Notes: a model not told the origin generated them from the letters alone. 10,596 nt of DNA from PALSA-555 sp036521915 (GCA_036521915.1 DATDGU010000351.1:1-10596); one strand, 5' to 3'. Counted from the first letter of the stretch, positions 1 through 7,213 are shown. Numbers and translations: made by a program.

Positions 1-390
1 GCACGGCTCGCCGGCGAGCCCGTCGGCGTGGACCGCGTCGACGCGGCCCGTCGCCTCGCGGCCCGGACCGGCTGCGTGACGCTGCTGAAGGGTCCCGCCA
101 CCGTCATCGCCGAGCCCGCCGGCCAGGCGCGGATCAACCCGACGGGCGGATCGGAGCTCGCGACCGCGGGGAGCGGTGACGTGCTCACCGGCATCATCGG
201 CGGGCTCCTCGCCCGCGGCCTGCCGGCGTTCGACGCCGCCGCCGTCGGGGCGTTCGTGCACGGCCGGGCGGGCGACGTCGCGGGCCATACTGGCCTCGTC
301 GCAAGCGACCTGATCGTGGCCCTGCCGCGCACGCTCGACGAGCTCTCCCAGGAGCACGGATGCCGACCAGCACGCCGATCCGAGACGTGA
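1..390 (+). CDS. nnrD: ADP-dependent NAD(P)H-hydrate dehydratase, C-terminal part (5' end outside window)
   Basis: This is the 3' portion of the YjeF C-terminal (ribokinase-like) domain. The enzyme uses ADP or ATP to dehydrate the damaged cofactors NADHX and NADPHX back to NADH and NADPH in the cytosol, and in many bacteria it is fused to the NnrE epimerase. The reading frame is open from base 1, so the start lies upstream. Visible family marks are LKGPATVI near bases 88-111, and NPTGGSELATAGSGDVLTG near bases 136-192. The latter contains the GSGD motif with the catalytic aspartate at 178-180. The end (GLVASDLIVALP) is typical of the family. The usual ATGGSGD is ATAGSGD here, a mild variation. 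An internal GTG at 28 is not a plausible start, because it would remove most of the domain. The gene overlaps the next one by 31 bases and stops at 388-390. Whether an NnrE domain precedes it cannot be seen. Confidence 0.9.
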   Translation, partial: ARLAGEPVGVDRVDAARRLAARTGCVTLLKGPATVIAEPAGQARINPTGGSELATAGSGDVLTGIIGGLLARGLPAFDAAAVGAFVHGRAGDVAGHTGLVASDLIVALPRTLDELSQEHGCRPARRSET

Positions 391-830
391 TGACCACGAA
401 GGTGGTCACGCTGCGTCCCGACCAGAGCTTCGAGGAGGCGGCCGACCTCCTGGCGAAGCGCTCGATCGGCGCGGCGCCCGTCATCGACGGTGACGGCCGC
501 GTCGTGGGGCTGCTGCGCGACGAGGACCTCATCGTCTCCGAATCGAACCTCCACGCGCCCACGTGGCTCACCCTCTTCGGTGTCGGCGTCGAGCTGCCCG
601 GCGCGCAGAAGCACTTCGAGCGCGAGCTGCGCCGGATGGTCGCGGCGACGGTCCAGGAGCTCATGGTCACGAGGTACGAGACGGCGCAGCCCGACGACAC
701 GCTCGGCGACGTCGCGGCGCGGATGCACGACCGCGACGTCACCCACATGCCGGTGGTCGATGACGACGGCCGCCTCGTGGGGATCGTGGCGCGCGGCGAC
801 CTCGTGCGACGGGTGGCCGCGGACACGTGA
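360..830 (+). CDS. Two-CBS-domain protein
   Basis: A 156-residue protein made almost entirely of a CBS pair (Bateman module). CBS1 spans about residues 7-59 (IRDVMTTKVVTLRPDQSFEEA ... GDGRVVGLLRDEDLI, described here in two parts) and CBS2 about residues 97-152 (VQELMVTRYETAQPDDTL ... GRLVGIVARGDLV). The linker at 60-95 holds a hydrophobic patch (WLTLFGVGVELPG) and a basic/acidic helix; such linkers are common in stand-alone CBS proteins. CBS modules bind adenine nucleotides such as AMP, ATP or SAM and act as energy or ligand sensors; the partner here is unknown. The ATG at 360 is preceded by AGGAG at 350-354, an excellent ribosome site with a 5-base spacer, which fixes this start despite the 31-base overlap with nnrD. 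The neighbours nnrD and alr suggest only that it is part of the operon. Confidence 0.9.
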   Translation: MPTSTPIRDVMTTKVVTLRPDQSFEEAADLLAKRSIGAAPVIDGDGRVVGLLRDEDLIVSESNLHAPTWLTLFGVGVELPGAQKHFERELRRMVAATVQELMVTRYETAQPDDTLGDVAARMHDRDVTHMPVVDDDGRLVGIVARGDLVRRVAADT

Positions 831-1957
831 CCGGGGCGGTGCCCGACGTCCGCCCCACCTGGGGCGAGGTCGACCTCGGCGCAGTCCGCGCGAACACGCG
901 CCGGCTGGCCTCGCTCGCCGATCCGGCGGCGCTCCTCGCGGTCGTGAAGGCGGACGGCTACGGGCACGGGGCGGTCCCGGTGGCCCGGGCCGCCCTCGAG
1001 GCGGGTGCGTCGTGGCTGGGCGTCGCGCTCGTCGAAGAGGGGACGGCCCTGCGCGCCGCGGGGATCGAGGCGCCGGTCCTCGTGCTGTCGGAGCCTCCCG
1101 CCGGTGCAGCCCCCGTCGTGGTCGACGCCGGCCTCACCCCGGTCGTCTACACCGAGCCGGGCATCGAGGCGCTCGCCAAGGCCGTGGCCGACCGCACCGC
1201 CGACCCGCTGCCCGTCCACCTCAAGGTCGACACCGGGATGCACCGCGTCGGCTGCGCCCCCGACGAGGCCGCCGACCTGGTCGCCGCGGTGACGGCACGA
1301 CCGGAGCTGCGCCTCGAGGGGATCTGCACCCATTTCGCTGTCGCCGACGAGCCCGACCGCCCGGAGACCCGCGCCCAGCTCGACGAGTTCTGTCGCCTCG
1401 TCGCCGACCTCGAGCGCGCCGGCACCCGGCCGCCGCTCGTCCACGCCGCCAACTCGGCCGGCCTGCTGCAGTTCCCGGACGCGCGCTTCGACCTCGTGCG
1501 CGTGGGCATCGCCCTGTACGGCGTCGCGCCCGGCCCCACCCCGTCGGCGGTCCCGCTCGACCCTGCGCTGTCGCTGCGGGCCCGGGTGACGTACGTGAAG
1601 TCGCTGCCCGCGGGCGCGCGCGTCTCCTACGGGCTGCGCTACGCGCTCGAGCGCCCGGGCACGGTCGCGACCGTGCCCGTCGGCTACGCCGACGGGGTCC
1701 CGCGCAACCTCGGGCTGCTGGGCGGCGAGGTGCTCCTCCACGGGCGCCGCTATCCGATCGCCGGCGCCGTCACGATGGACCAGCTGATGGTCGACGTCGG
1801 CGAGGACGACGTCGAGGCCGGCGACGAGGTCGTGCTTCTCGGCACCCAGGACGGTGAGGCGATCACGGCCGAGGAGTGGGCCGACCGGCTGGGCATCATC
1901 GCCTACGAGGTCGTCACCGGGATCGGTCCCCGCGTCCCCCGCCGGTACGTCGGATGA
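827..1957 (+). CDS. alr: Alanine racemase
   Basis: A PLP-dependent cytosolic enzyme interconverting L- and D-alanine, the source of D-Ala for peptidoglycan. It has 376 residues, normal for the family. The PLP lysine is K41 in VVKADGYGHG. The stretch KVDTGMHRVG carries the equivalents of the carbamylated lysine (K133) and the PLP-oxygen-contacting arginine (R140). The second catalytic base is Y268 in RVSYGLRY, and AVTMDQLMVDVG at 314-325 is the conserved C-terminal beta-domain motif. The fold is therefore an N-terminal TIM barrel (about 10-240) followed by a beta domain. The GTG start at 827 overlaps the CBS gene's stop as GTGA, implying translational coupling. The order alr followed by the t6A genes is a known actinobacterial arrangement (from memory: Rv3423c to Rv3418c in M. 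tuberculosis). Confidence 0.97.
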   Translation: MTGAVPDVRPTWGEVDLGAVRANTRRLASLADPAALLAVVKADGYGHGAVPVARAALEAGASWLGVALVEEGTALRAAGIEAPVLVLSEPPAGAAPVVVDAGLTPVVYTEPGIEALAKAVADRTADPLPVHLKVDTGMHRVGCAPDEAADLVAAVTARPELRLEGICTHFAVADEPDRPETRAQLDEFCRLVADLERAGTRPPLVHAANSAGLLQFPDARFDLVRVGIALYGVAPGPTPSAVPLDPALSLRARVTYVKSLPAGARVSYGLRYALERPGTVATVPVGYADGVPRNLGLLGGEVLLHGRRYPIAGAVTMDQLMVDVGEDDVEAGDEVVLLGTQDGEAITAEEWADRLGIIAYEVVTGIGPRVPRRYVG

Positions 1958-2961
1958 GCGCCCGTCGCCGCACGCTCCAGGCGCTGGGGCTCACCGCGGC
2001 GGTGGCCGGCGCGGCGGCCGCGTCCGGCTACGTCGCCGAGCGCGCCACCCTCCGGTCGCTTCGGCGTCGACCCGATCCGGACGTGGGACGCCTGCACGCC
2101 GTCCCCTTCGACGCGACGCGGCGCGTCCCGACGGCCGACGGCGCGAGCCTCGCCACGCTGACCCGGGGTCAGGGCCCGCCGATCGTCTTCTCTCACGGCG
2201 TCACGATCGACTCCCGGGTCTGGATCAAGCAGTTCGCCGAGCTTCCCGGCGAGGGCGTCCGCACGATCGCCTTCGACCACCGCGGGCACGGCGACTCGCT
2301 CGTCGGCTCGACCGGGCACTCCGTCGAGAACCTCGCGTGCGACGTCCGCGACGTCCTCGAGGCCTTCGACGTCCGCGACGGGGTGCTCGTCGGCCACTCG
2401 ATGGGCGGCGTCGCGATGCAGGCGTTCGCGCTCCACCACCCCGACGTGCTGCACGAGCGGGTCCGCGGGCTCGTCCTGCTCTCGACGCTCGCCAAGACGA
2501 GCATCTCGGCGTCCCGACGGCTGCGCTGGGTCGCCGAGCGCGTCACCGGCGCCTTCGACCTGCGGGCCCTCATGGCCCGCCCGGACCTCGGGCTGCTGTT
2601 CGCCCGCGTGGGCTTCGGCCGCGATCCCGTCGCCAGCCAGGTGGAGCTGAACCGCCAGATGCTGGCGGAGTGCGCCACCGAGACGGCTCGGGAGGCGACC
2701 GCGTCGTTGCTCGGGCTCAACCTGCTCGCCGACCTGCCGTCGATCGACGTCCCCACGCTGGTGATCGGCGGCACCGCGGACGTGATCACCCCGCCGCAGG
2801 AATCGCGTCGGATCGCCGCCCTCATCCCCGGCGCGCGTCTCGAGATGCTCGACGGCGCGGGGCACATGATCATGCTGGAGCGCACCGAGGTGTTCCACCA
2901 CCTCCTCCTCGACTTCGCCCGCGACGTCGGGACGCTGCCGGCGACCGCCGGGGCTGCGTGA
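1954..2961 (+). CDS. Alpha/beta-fold hydrolase with N-terminal membrane anchor or signal
   Basis: A 335-residue alpha/beta hydrolase. After a basic N-terminus (MSARRR), residues 9-27 form an Ala/Gly-rich hydrophobic stretch that looks like a signal peptide or membrane anchor, so the catalytic domain may face outwards. The oxyanion-hole motif is FSHG at 79-82. The nucleophile is S149 in GHSMGG, the acid is D276 (GGTADVITPP) and the histidine is H304 (GAGHMIM). A helical cap lies at about 180-262. The substrate cannot be told from sequence; esterase, lipase and epoxide- or haloalkane-type hydrolases share these motifs. The ATG at 1954 overlaps the alr stop as ATGA and is preferred over an upstream GTG at 1876 deep inside alr. 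A hydrolase of this kind directly after alr is also seen in other actinobacteria (Streptomyces, from memory), so it probably belongs to the operon's old core. Confidence 0.92.
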   Translation: MSARRRTLQALGLTAAVAGAAAASGYVAERATLRSLRRRPDPDVGRLHAVPFDATRRVPTADGASLATLTRGQGPPIVFSHGVTIDSRVWIKQFAELPGEGVRTIAFDHRGHGDSLVGSTGHSVENLACDVRDVLEAFDVRDGVLVGHSMGGVAMQAFALHHPDVLHERVRGLVLLSTLAKTSISASRRLRWVAERVTGAFDLRALMARPDLGLLFARVGFGRDPVASQVELNRQMLAECATETAREATASLLGLNLLADLPSIDVPTLVIGGTADVITPPQESRRIAALIPGARLEMLDGAGHMIMLERTEVFHHLLLDFARDVGTLPATAGAA

Positions 2962-3848
2962 CGGGCAGCATCACCGAGGTGCCCGGCGTCCAGGTCGGGC
3001 AGTGGACCGGCGACGGCACGGGCGTCACCGTCATCCTCGTGCCGCCCGGCACGGTCGGTGCCGGCGAGCAGCGTGGGGGCGCGCCGGCGAGCCGCGAGCT
3101 CGCGCTGCTCGAGCCCGGCCGCACGGTCGAGACGGTCGACGCCGTCGTCCTCACCGGCGGCTCGGCGTTCGGGCTCGGCACGGCCGACGGCGTTATGGCG
3201 TGGCTGGCCGAGCACGGTCGCGGGTTCCCGACCCGCGGTGGCGTCGTGCCGATCGTCCCCACCGCCGCGATCTATGACCTCGTCGAATCGGGTGGCACCT
3301 GGCCCGGCCCCGACGAGGGCCGGGCCGCCGCGGACGCGGCGGCCGCGGGCCGGCCGCTGCGCACCGGGCGCGTCGGCGCCGGACGCGGGGCCACCGTCGG
3401 GAAGTGGCGAGGCGGCGAGCACGCCGTGCCCGGCGGGCTCGGCACGGCGAGCTGCACGGTCGGGCCGGCCACCGTCGGGGCGCTCGCCGTCGTGAACGCG
3501 ATCGGTGACGTGCGCGACGCGGACGGTCGCATCCTCGCCGGCTCCCGTGCCGGCGACGACGTCGACGCCTTCCCCGACGTCGCCCCCTTCGAGGGCGAGG
3601 GCAACACCACGCTCCTGGTCGTCGCCACCGACGCGCGGCTCGCGAAGGTCGACGCGGCGCTCGTCGCCCAGAGCGTCCATCACGGCATCGCCCAGGCGGT
3701 GCATCCCTCGCACACCCGCCACGACGGCGACCTCGCGATCGTCCTCGCCACGGGCGCGGCCGACGCCCACCTCGACCGGCTCCGTGTCGCCGCCACCGAG
3801 GTCGCGGCGTCGGCGGTGCGGGACGCGGTCCGCAAGGACGATGATTGA
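2958..3848 (+). CDS. P1 family peptidase (DmpA/BapA-like, N-terminal nucleophile, self-processing)
   Basis: A 296-residue member of the peptidase S58/P1 family (MEROPS S58: DmpA, BapA, NylC relatives). These proteins are made as inactive precursors and cleave themselves into alpha and beta chains, exposing an N-terminal Ser or Thr nucleophile. Visible marks are the N-terminal ITEVPGVQVGQWT, VVLTGGSAFGL at 63-73, VVNAIGDV at 178-185, and EGNTTLLVVATDA at 214-226. Cleavage between N216 and T217 would make T217 the nucleophile. The C-terminus ends soon after LAIVLATG, as usual. DmpA hydrolyses N-terminal L-residues and D-Ala esters or amides, while other members cleave beta-peptides or nylon oligomers; the substrate here is unknown. 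The GTG at 2958 overlaps the preceding stop as GTGA. The open frame continues far upstream inside the hydrolase gene, but the family N-terminus begins exactly at this GTG. There is no signal peptide. Confidence 0.92.
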   Translation: MTGSITEVPGVQVGQWTGDGTGVTVILVPPGTVGAGEQRGGAPASRELALLEPGRTVETVDAVVLTGGSAFGLGTADGVMAWLAEHGRGFPTRGGVVPIVPTAAIYDLVESGGTWPGPDEGRAAADAAAAGRPLRTGRVGAGRGATVGKWRGGEHAVPGGLGTASCTVGPATVGALAVVNAIGDVRDADGRILAGSRAGDDVDAFPDVAPFEGEGNTTLLVVATDARLAKVDAALVAQSVHHGIAQAVHPSHTRHDGDLAIVLATGAADAHLDRLRVAATEVAASAVRDAVRKDDD

Positions 3849-3851
3849 TGC

Positions 3852-4439
3852 GTGAGCCTGCTCAACCCGGCGCCGGCCTGGAGCTCCTTCGCCGAGCTCG
3901 CCGCGACCGCGGCGACGTGCACGAAGTGCCCGCTCGCCGAGCAGCGGACCCAGGTCGTCTTCGGCGTGGGCGACGAGCACGCCGACCTCGTGTTCGTGGG
4001 GGAGGGCCCCGGTGCGGAGGAGGACCGGCAGGGCATCCCCTTCGTGGGCCGGGCCGGCCAGCTGCTCACCCGCCTCATCGAGGGGATCGGCCTGCGTCGC
4101 GACGACGTGTACATCTGCAACGTCGTGAAGTGCCGGCCGCCCGGCAATCGCGACCCGCTGCCGGCCGAGATCGAGGCCTGTCGCCCCTATCTCGACGCGC
4201 AGCTCGACTTCCTCGCGCCTCGCGTCGTCGTGACCCTCGGGAACTTCGCGACGCGGCTCCTCCTCGACACGAAGGAGGGCATCACGAAGCTGCGCGGCCG
4301 GGAGCAGCCCTACCGCGAGGGCGGCGTCCTCATCCCCACGCTGCACCCGGCGGCGGTGCTGCGCAACGGCGGTGCCGCGCTCGCGCAGGCCCGCGCCGAC
4401 TTCGTGCTCGTGAAGCGGGCCCTCGCGCGCCTGTCGTGA
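3852..4439 (+). CDS. udg: Family 4 uracil-DNA glycosylase with 4Fe-4S cluster
   Basis: A 195-residue DNA repair enzyme that removes uracil arising from cytosine deamination or misincorporation, starting base excision repair. Family-4 (UDGa) marks are all present: CTKC (C23, C26) near the start, GEGPGAEED at 50-58 (active-site motif 1), GIPFVGRAGQLL at 61-72, NVVKCRPPGNR at 90-100 and LHPAAVL at 164-170. The cluster ligands are most likely C23, C26, C94 and C110; the 16-residue spacing of the last pair matches the spacing I recall for the archaeal enzyme. C89 is an extra cysteine. The GTG at 3852 follows the previous stop after 3 bases. AAGGA at 3834-3838 is rather far away as a ribosome site, so expression probably depends on coupling. 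It sits directly before tsaE and overlaps it by 4 bases. Confidence 0.95.
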   Translation: MSLLNPAPAWSSFAELAATAATCTKCPLAEQRTQVVFGVGDEHADLVFVGEGPGAEEDRQGIPFVGRAGQLLTRLIEGIGLRRDDVYICNVVKCRPPGNRDPLPAEIEACRPYLDAQLDFLAPRVVVTLGNFATRLLLDTKEGITKLRGREQPYREGGVLIPTLHPAAVLRNGGAALAQARADFVLVKRALARLS

Positions 4440-4909
4440 ACCTCGCGGTGCGCACCCGCTCGGCGGACCAGACCCGGCGCCTCGCCGGCGGCGTCGCGGC
4501 CCTGCTCGATCCGGGTGACGTCGTCGTGCTCGCCGGCGGGCTCGGCAGCGGCAAGACGACGTTCGTCCAGGGGCTCGCCGCCGGCCTCGACGTCGAGGAT
4601 CCCGTCGTCAGCCCGACGTTCACGCTGGCCCGCGAGTACGCGGGGCGGCTGCGCCTCGTCCACGTGGACGTGTATCGCCTCGAGTCGGCGCACGAGCTCT
4701 ACGACCTCGGTCTCGACGACCTCGCCGAGGGCGCGGTGCTCGCGGTCGAGTGGGGCGACGTCGTGCGTGACTACCTCGGCCCCGACCACCTCGAGGTCTG
4801 CCTGACCGCGGGCACCGATGGGCCCGACGACCGACTCGTCGCGTTCACGCCGCGGGGCGCCTGGCGCGACCGCCGGGAGGCGCTCGCCGCGCTCGTCGAG
4901 GCGGCCTGA
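4436..4909 (+). CDS. tsaE: tRNA t6A biosynthesis ATPase TsaE
   Basis: A 157-residue P-loop ATPase (former YjeE) that binds the TsaB-TsaD dimer and resets it between cycles of N6-threonylcarbamoyl transfer to A37 of ANN-decoding tRNAs. Walker A is GGLGSGKTT at 34-42. SPTFTLAREY at 59-68 is the family switch-I-like motif, HVDVYRL lies at 76-82, and VEWGD at 104-108 is the Walker B-region motif containing the conserved E-W-G-D. The length is standard. The GTG start at 4436 overlaps the glycosylase stop as GTGA. The same frame is open upstream within the glycosylase gene, but that portion lacks any family similarity, and the TsaE N-terminus (LAVRTRSADQTRRLA) begins at this GTG. It is followed by tsaB with TGATG overlap. 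Confidence 0.95.
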   Translation: MNLAVRTRSADQTRRLAGGVAALLDPGDVVVLAGGLGSGKTTFVQGLAAGLDVEDPVVSPTFTLAREYAGRLRLVHVDVYRLESAHELYDLGLDDLAEGAVLAVEWGDVVRDYLGPDHLEVCLTAGTDGPDDRLVAFTPRGAWRDRREALAALVEAA

Positions 4910-5601
4910 TGTTGCTCCTCGCGGTCGACACGGCGACCCCCCAGGTCTCCGTCGCGCTCGGCGAGGACGGGCGGGTCCGCGGCGAGGTCCGCCTCGCCGA
5001 GGGTCGCCGGCACGCGGAGCAGCTCGCGCCCGCCATCGCCTATCTCTGCGAGCAGACCGGCGTGCGCCTCGACGCCCTCGACGCGCTCGCCGTCGGCGTG
5101 GGGCCGGGGCTCTTCACGGGGCTGCGCGTCGGTGTCACGACCGTGAAGGTCATGGCCCAGGCCCTCGCCGTCGGGGTCGTGGCCGTCCCCAGCCTCGACC
5201 TCATCGCCTACCCGCTCCGCCACGCGCGCCGGGTCATCGCCGTCGTCGTCGACGCCCGCCGCCGCGAGGTCTTCCACGCCACCTACCGACCCGTGGTCGG
5301 CGGCGTCGAGCGGGTCTCGGAGTACCGGGTCGAGCCGGCGCCCCAGCTCGCGGCGGCGCTGGCCGCCGCGGGCGAGGACGTGATCCTGGCCGGCGACGGC
5401 GTCGACCCGTACTGGTCCGCCTTCGCGGGCCTCGAGTGCGCCGAGATCGCCGGGCCCGACTTCGACGCGCCGAGCGCCGCGGCGCTCGTCGAGCTCGCCA
5501 CCCGCCGCGTCGCGCGCGGCGACGTGGAGGTGCCGGACGCGGTCCGGCCCCTCTACCTGCGCGAGAGCGACGCGGCGCTCGCCTGGGGGTCCGCCCGGTG
5601 A
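4909..5601 (+). CDS. tsaB: tRNA t6A biosynthesis scaffold protein TsaB
   Basis: A 230-residue ASKHA-fold paralogue of TsaD (former YeaZ) that dimerises with TsaD as a scaffold and normally has no catalytic metal site. The N-terminus LLLAVDTATPQVSVAL, RRHAEQLAPAI at 33-43, VGVGPGLFTGLRVGVTTVK at 62-80 and the ASKHA sheet repeat VIAVVVDARRREVFHATY at 109-126 are all typical. The C-terminal part (about 130-230) is more divergent; its final PLYLRESDA is the usual family ending. The ATG at 4909 shares one base with the tsaE stop (TGATG). Its position between tsaE and rimI-tsaD is the classic bacterial order and confirms the assignment. Confidence 0.95.
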   Translation: MLLLAVDTATPQVSVALGEDGRVRGEVRLAEGRRHAEQLAPAIAYLCEQTGVRLDALDALAVGVGPGLFTGLRVGVTTVKVMAQALAVGVVAVPSLDLIAYPLRHARRVIAVVVDARRREVFHATYRPVVGGVERVSEYRVEPAPQLAAALAAAGEDVILAGDGVDPYWSAFAGLECAEIAGPDFDAPSAAALVELATRRVARGDVEVPDAVRPLYLRESDAALAWGSAR

Positions 5602-6143
5602 CCGTCACCGCCCCGCTCCTCGTCCACATCGTGCCGATGCGGCGCCGGCACCTCCGATCGGTGCTGCGCATCGAGGGGCTCGTCTACCCGCGCCCGTGGA
5701 GCCACTCGCTCTTCCTCTCCGAGCTCGCGCTCCGCGGCTCGCGCGCCTACTTCGTGGCCCGCGTCGGGCGCGACGTCACCGGCTACGCCGGGCTCATGCT
5801 CAGCGGCGAGGACGGCCACGTCACGACCATCGCGGTGGACCCCGCCTGGCACCGGCGGCACATCGGCATGCGGCTCCTGCTCGTGCTCGCCCGGGAGGCC
5901 ATCGCCCGCGGAGCGAAGAACCTGACGCTCGAGGTGCGGCTCTCCAACCGGGCCGCGCAGGAGCTGTACCGCCGCTTCGGCTTCGCTCCCGTCGGCGTGC
6001 GCAAGAACTACTACCAGGAGACCCACGAGGACGCGCTCGTCATGTGGGTCCGCGACGTCGACACCCCGGACTACGCCGCGCTGCTCGTCGCGCTCGAGCA
6101 CTCGATCCCCGGCGAGACCAGCTACGACGACCGGTGGCGATGA
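5598..6143 (+). CDS. rimI: RimI-like GNAT N-acetyltransferase
   Basis: A 181-residue GNAT protein. RimI acetylates the N-terminal alanine of ribosomal protein S18 in E. coli, and the mycobacterial homologue is reported to act on broader protein N-termini. The family blocks are clear: YPRPWSHSLF at 30-39 (RimI-specific substrate loop), VTTIAVDPAWHRR at 75-87, LEVRLSNRAAQELYRRFGF at 111-129, and VRKNYYQETHEDALVM at 134-149. E112 and Y124 line up with the catalytic glutamate and tyrosine of enterobacterial RimI (same 12-residue spacing). The acetyl-CoA loop reads RRHIGMRLL at 86-94, where the usual pattern is R/Q-x-x-G-x-G/A; the first glycine is replaced by histidine. About 25 extra residues follow the GNAT domain. 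The GTG at 5598 overlaps the tsaB stop as GTGA, and tsaD follows with ATGA overlap. Confidence 0.92.
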   Translation: MTVTAPLLVHIVPMRRRHLRSVLRIEGLVYPRPWSHSLFLSELALRGSRAYFVARVGRDVTGYAGLMLSGEDGHVTTIAVDPAWHRRHIGMRLLLVLAREAIARGAKNLTLEVRLSNRAAQELYRRFGFAPVGVRKNYYQETHEDALVMWVRDVDTPDYAALLVALEHSIPGETSYDDRWR

Positions 6144-7141
6144 CCGCCACCCTCCTCGGGATCGAGACATCCTGCGACGAGACGGCCGCCGCGGTGGTCG
6201 TCGACGGCACCACGGTGCGCTCGTCGGTGGTGTCGAGCCAGGTCGACCTGCACGCCCGCTACGGCGGGGTCGTCCCCGAGATCGCGAGCCGTGCCCACGT
6301 CGAGCTCATCGGCCCGGTCCTCGCCGAGGCGCTCGAGGAGGCCGGCGTCGCCCTCGGGGCGCTCGACGCCGTGGCGGCGTGCCGGGGGCCCGGGCTCGCG
6401 GGCGCGCTGCTCGTCGGTGTGAGCGCGGCGAAGGCGCTCGCGCTCGTCGCGGACATCCCCTACGTCGGGGTGAACCACCTCGAGGCGCACCTCTACGCGG
6501 CGTGGCTCGAACAGCCCGACCTCGAGCCGCCCCTCGCCGTGCTCGTCGCGTCGGGCGGGCACACGCTCCTCGTGATCATGGAGGCCCACGGCCGCTACCG
6601 GGTCGTGGGCCAGACCGTCGACGACGCGGCCGGCGAGGCGTTCGACAAGGTGGCCCGCTTCCTCGGCCTCGGCTACCCCGGCGGTCCCGCGATCGACGCG
6701 CTCGCCCGGTCGGGCGACCCCGCCGCGATCGCCTTCCCCCGGGCCATGGCCGACCAGGCCGACTTCTCCTACGCCGGGCTGAAGACGGCCGTCGTCAACC
6801 ACGTCCGCCAGCACCCCGACGACCCCGTCGCCGACGTCGCCGCCTCGTTCCAGGCCGCCGCCGTCGACCAGCTGGTGGCCAAGCTTGCCGCGGCGGCCGA
6901 CGAGGCCGGCGCCCCCACGCTGGTGCTCGGGGGCGGCGTCGCGGCGAACTCGGCGCTGCGGGCCCAGGTCGGGGCCCTCGCCGAGGCGACCGGGCGCAGA
7001 GCCTTCCTCCCCGCGCCGCGCCTGTGCACCGACAACGCCGCGATGATCGCCGCCGCGGCCTGGTGGCGCTGGCGGGCCGACGGCCCCACACCGCTCGACG
7101 ACGGCGTCGACCCGACCCTCGGGCTGCCCGCCGGCGGCTGA
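6140..7141 (+). CDS. tsaD: tRNA N6-adenosine threonylcarbamoyltransferase TsaD
   Basis: The 333-residue catalytic subunit (Kae1/Gcp/YgjD family) that transfers the threonylcarbamoyl group from threonylcarbamoyl-AMP onto A37 of tRNAs reading ANN codons; it works in complex with TsaB and TsaE in the cytosol. GIETSCDETAAAVV lies at 7-20. NHLEAHLYA at 112-120 carries the metal-binding H113 and H117. SGGHTLLV is at 138-145, GEAFDKVARFLGLGYPGGP at 165-183, GGGVAAN at 264-270, and CTDNAAMIA at 296-304 with metal ligand D298. Length and motifs are canonical. The ATG at 6140 overlaps the rimI stop (ATGA). It is the last gene of the operon; 103 non-coding bases separate it from groES. Confidence 0.97.
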   Translation: MTATLLGIETSCDETAAAVVVDGTTVRSSVVSSQVDLHARYGGVVPEIASRAHVELIGPVLAEALEEAGVALGALDAVAACRGPGLAGALLVGVSAAKALALVADIPYVGVNHLEAHLYAAWLEQPDLEPPLAVLVASGGHTLLVIMEAHGRYRVVGQTVDDAAGEAFDKVARFLGLGYPGGPAIDALARSGDPAAIAFPRAMADQADFSYAGLKTAVVNHVRQHPDDPVADVAASFQAAAVDQLVAKLAAAADEAGAPTLVLGGGVAANSALRAQVGALAEATGRRAFLPAPRLCTDNAAMIAAAAWWRWRADGPTPLDDGVDPTLGLPAGG

Positions 7142-7151
7142 GGGGCCGGGC

Positions 7152-7181
7152 TTGCCGCGCGGTGCGCCGGGACGATATCTT
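7152..7181 (+). promoter_or_regulatory. Putative sigma-70-type promoter for groES
   Basis: A possible -35 box TTGCCG (7152-7157) and -10 box TATCTT (7176-7181), separated by 18 bases, each match four of six consensus positions. The predicted start would fall at about 7187-7189, right at the left arm of the CIRCE element, which suits repression by HrcA. The assignment rests on inspection only. An alternative -10 reading (GATATC, 7174-7179) is possible. Confidence 0.4.
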
Positions 7182-7186
7182 GATCA

Positions 7187-7213
7187 CTAGCACTCGCACC
7201 TGCCGAGTGCTAA
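7187..7213 (+). promoter_or_regulatory. CIRCE element (HrcA operator)
   Basis: The inverted repeat TAGCACTC (7188-7195), nine spacer bases, GAGTGCTA (7205-7212) matches the CIRCE consensus TTAGCACTC-N9-GAGTGCTAA except for the first base (C instead of T). CIRCE is bound by the repressor HrcA, whose activity depends on GroE, and so derepresses chaperonin genes on heat stress. The element lies 32 bases upstream of the groES ATG. It predicts an HrcA gene elsewhere in this genome. Confidence 0.95.

Noticed and set aside
194..1741. Long - strand open frame opposite the CBS gene and alr
   Set aside because: The + strand alr carries all catalytic residues; the - strand translation is repetitive and Arg/Gly-rich.
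1876..1953. Upstream GTG as start of the alpha/beta hydrolase
   Set aside because: It would lie deep inside alr and add 26 residues before a natural basic-plus-hydrophobic N-terminus; the ATGA at 1954 fits the operon's pattern.
2193..4346. Long open frame of over 700 codons on the - strand opposite the hydrolase, P1 peptidase and glycosylase genes
   Set aside because: It mirrors three well-identified genes; its translation is low-complexity R/G/D-rich with no family motif, as expected from codon bias in very GC-rich DNA.
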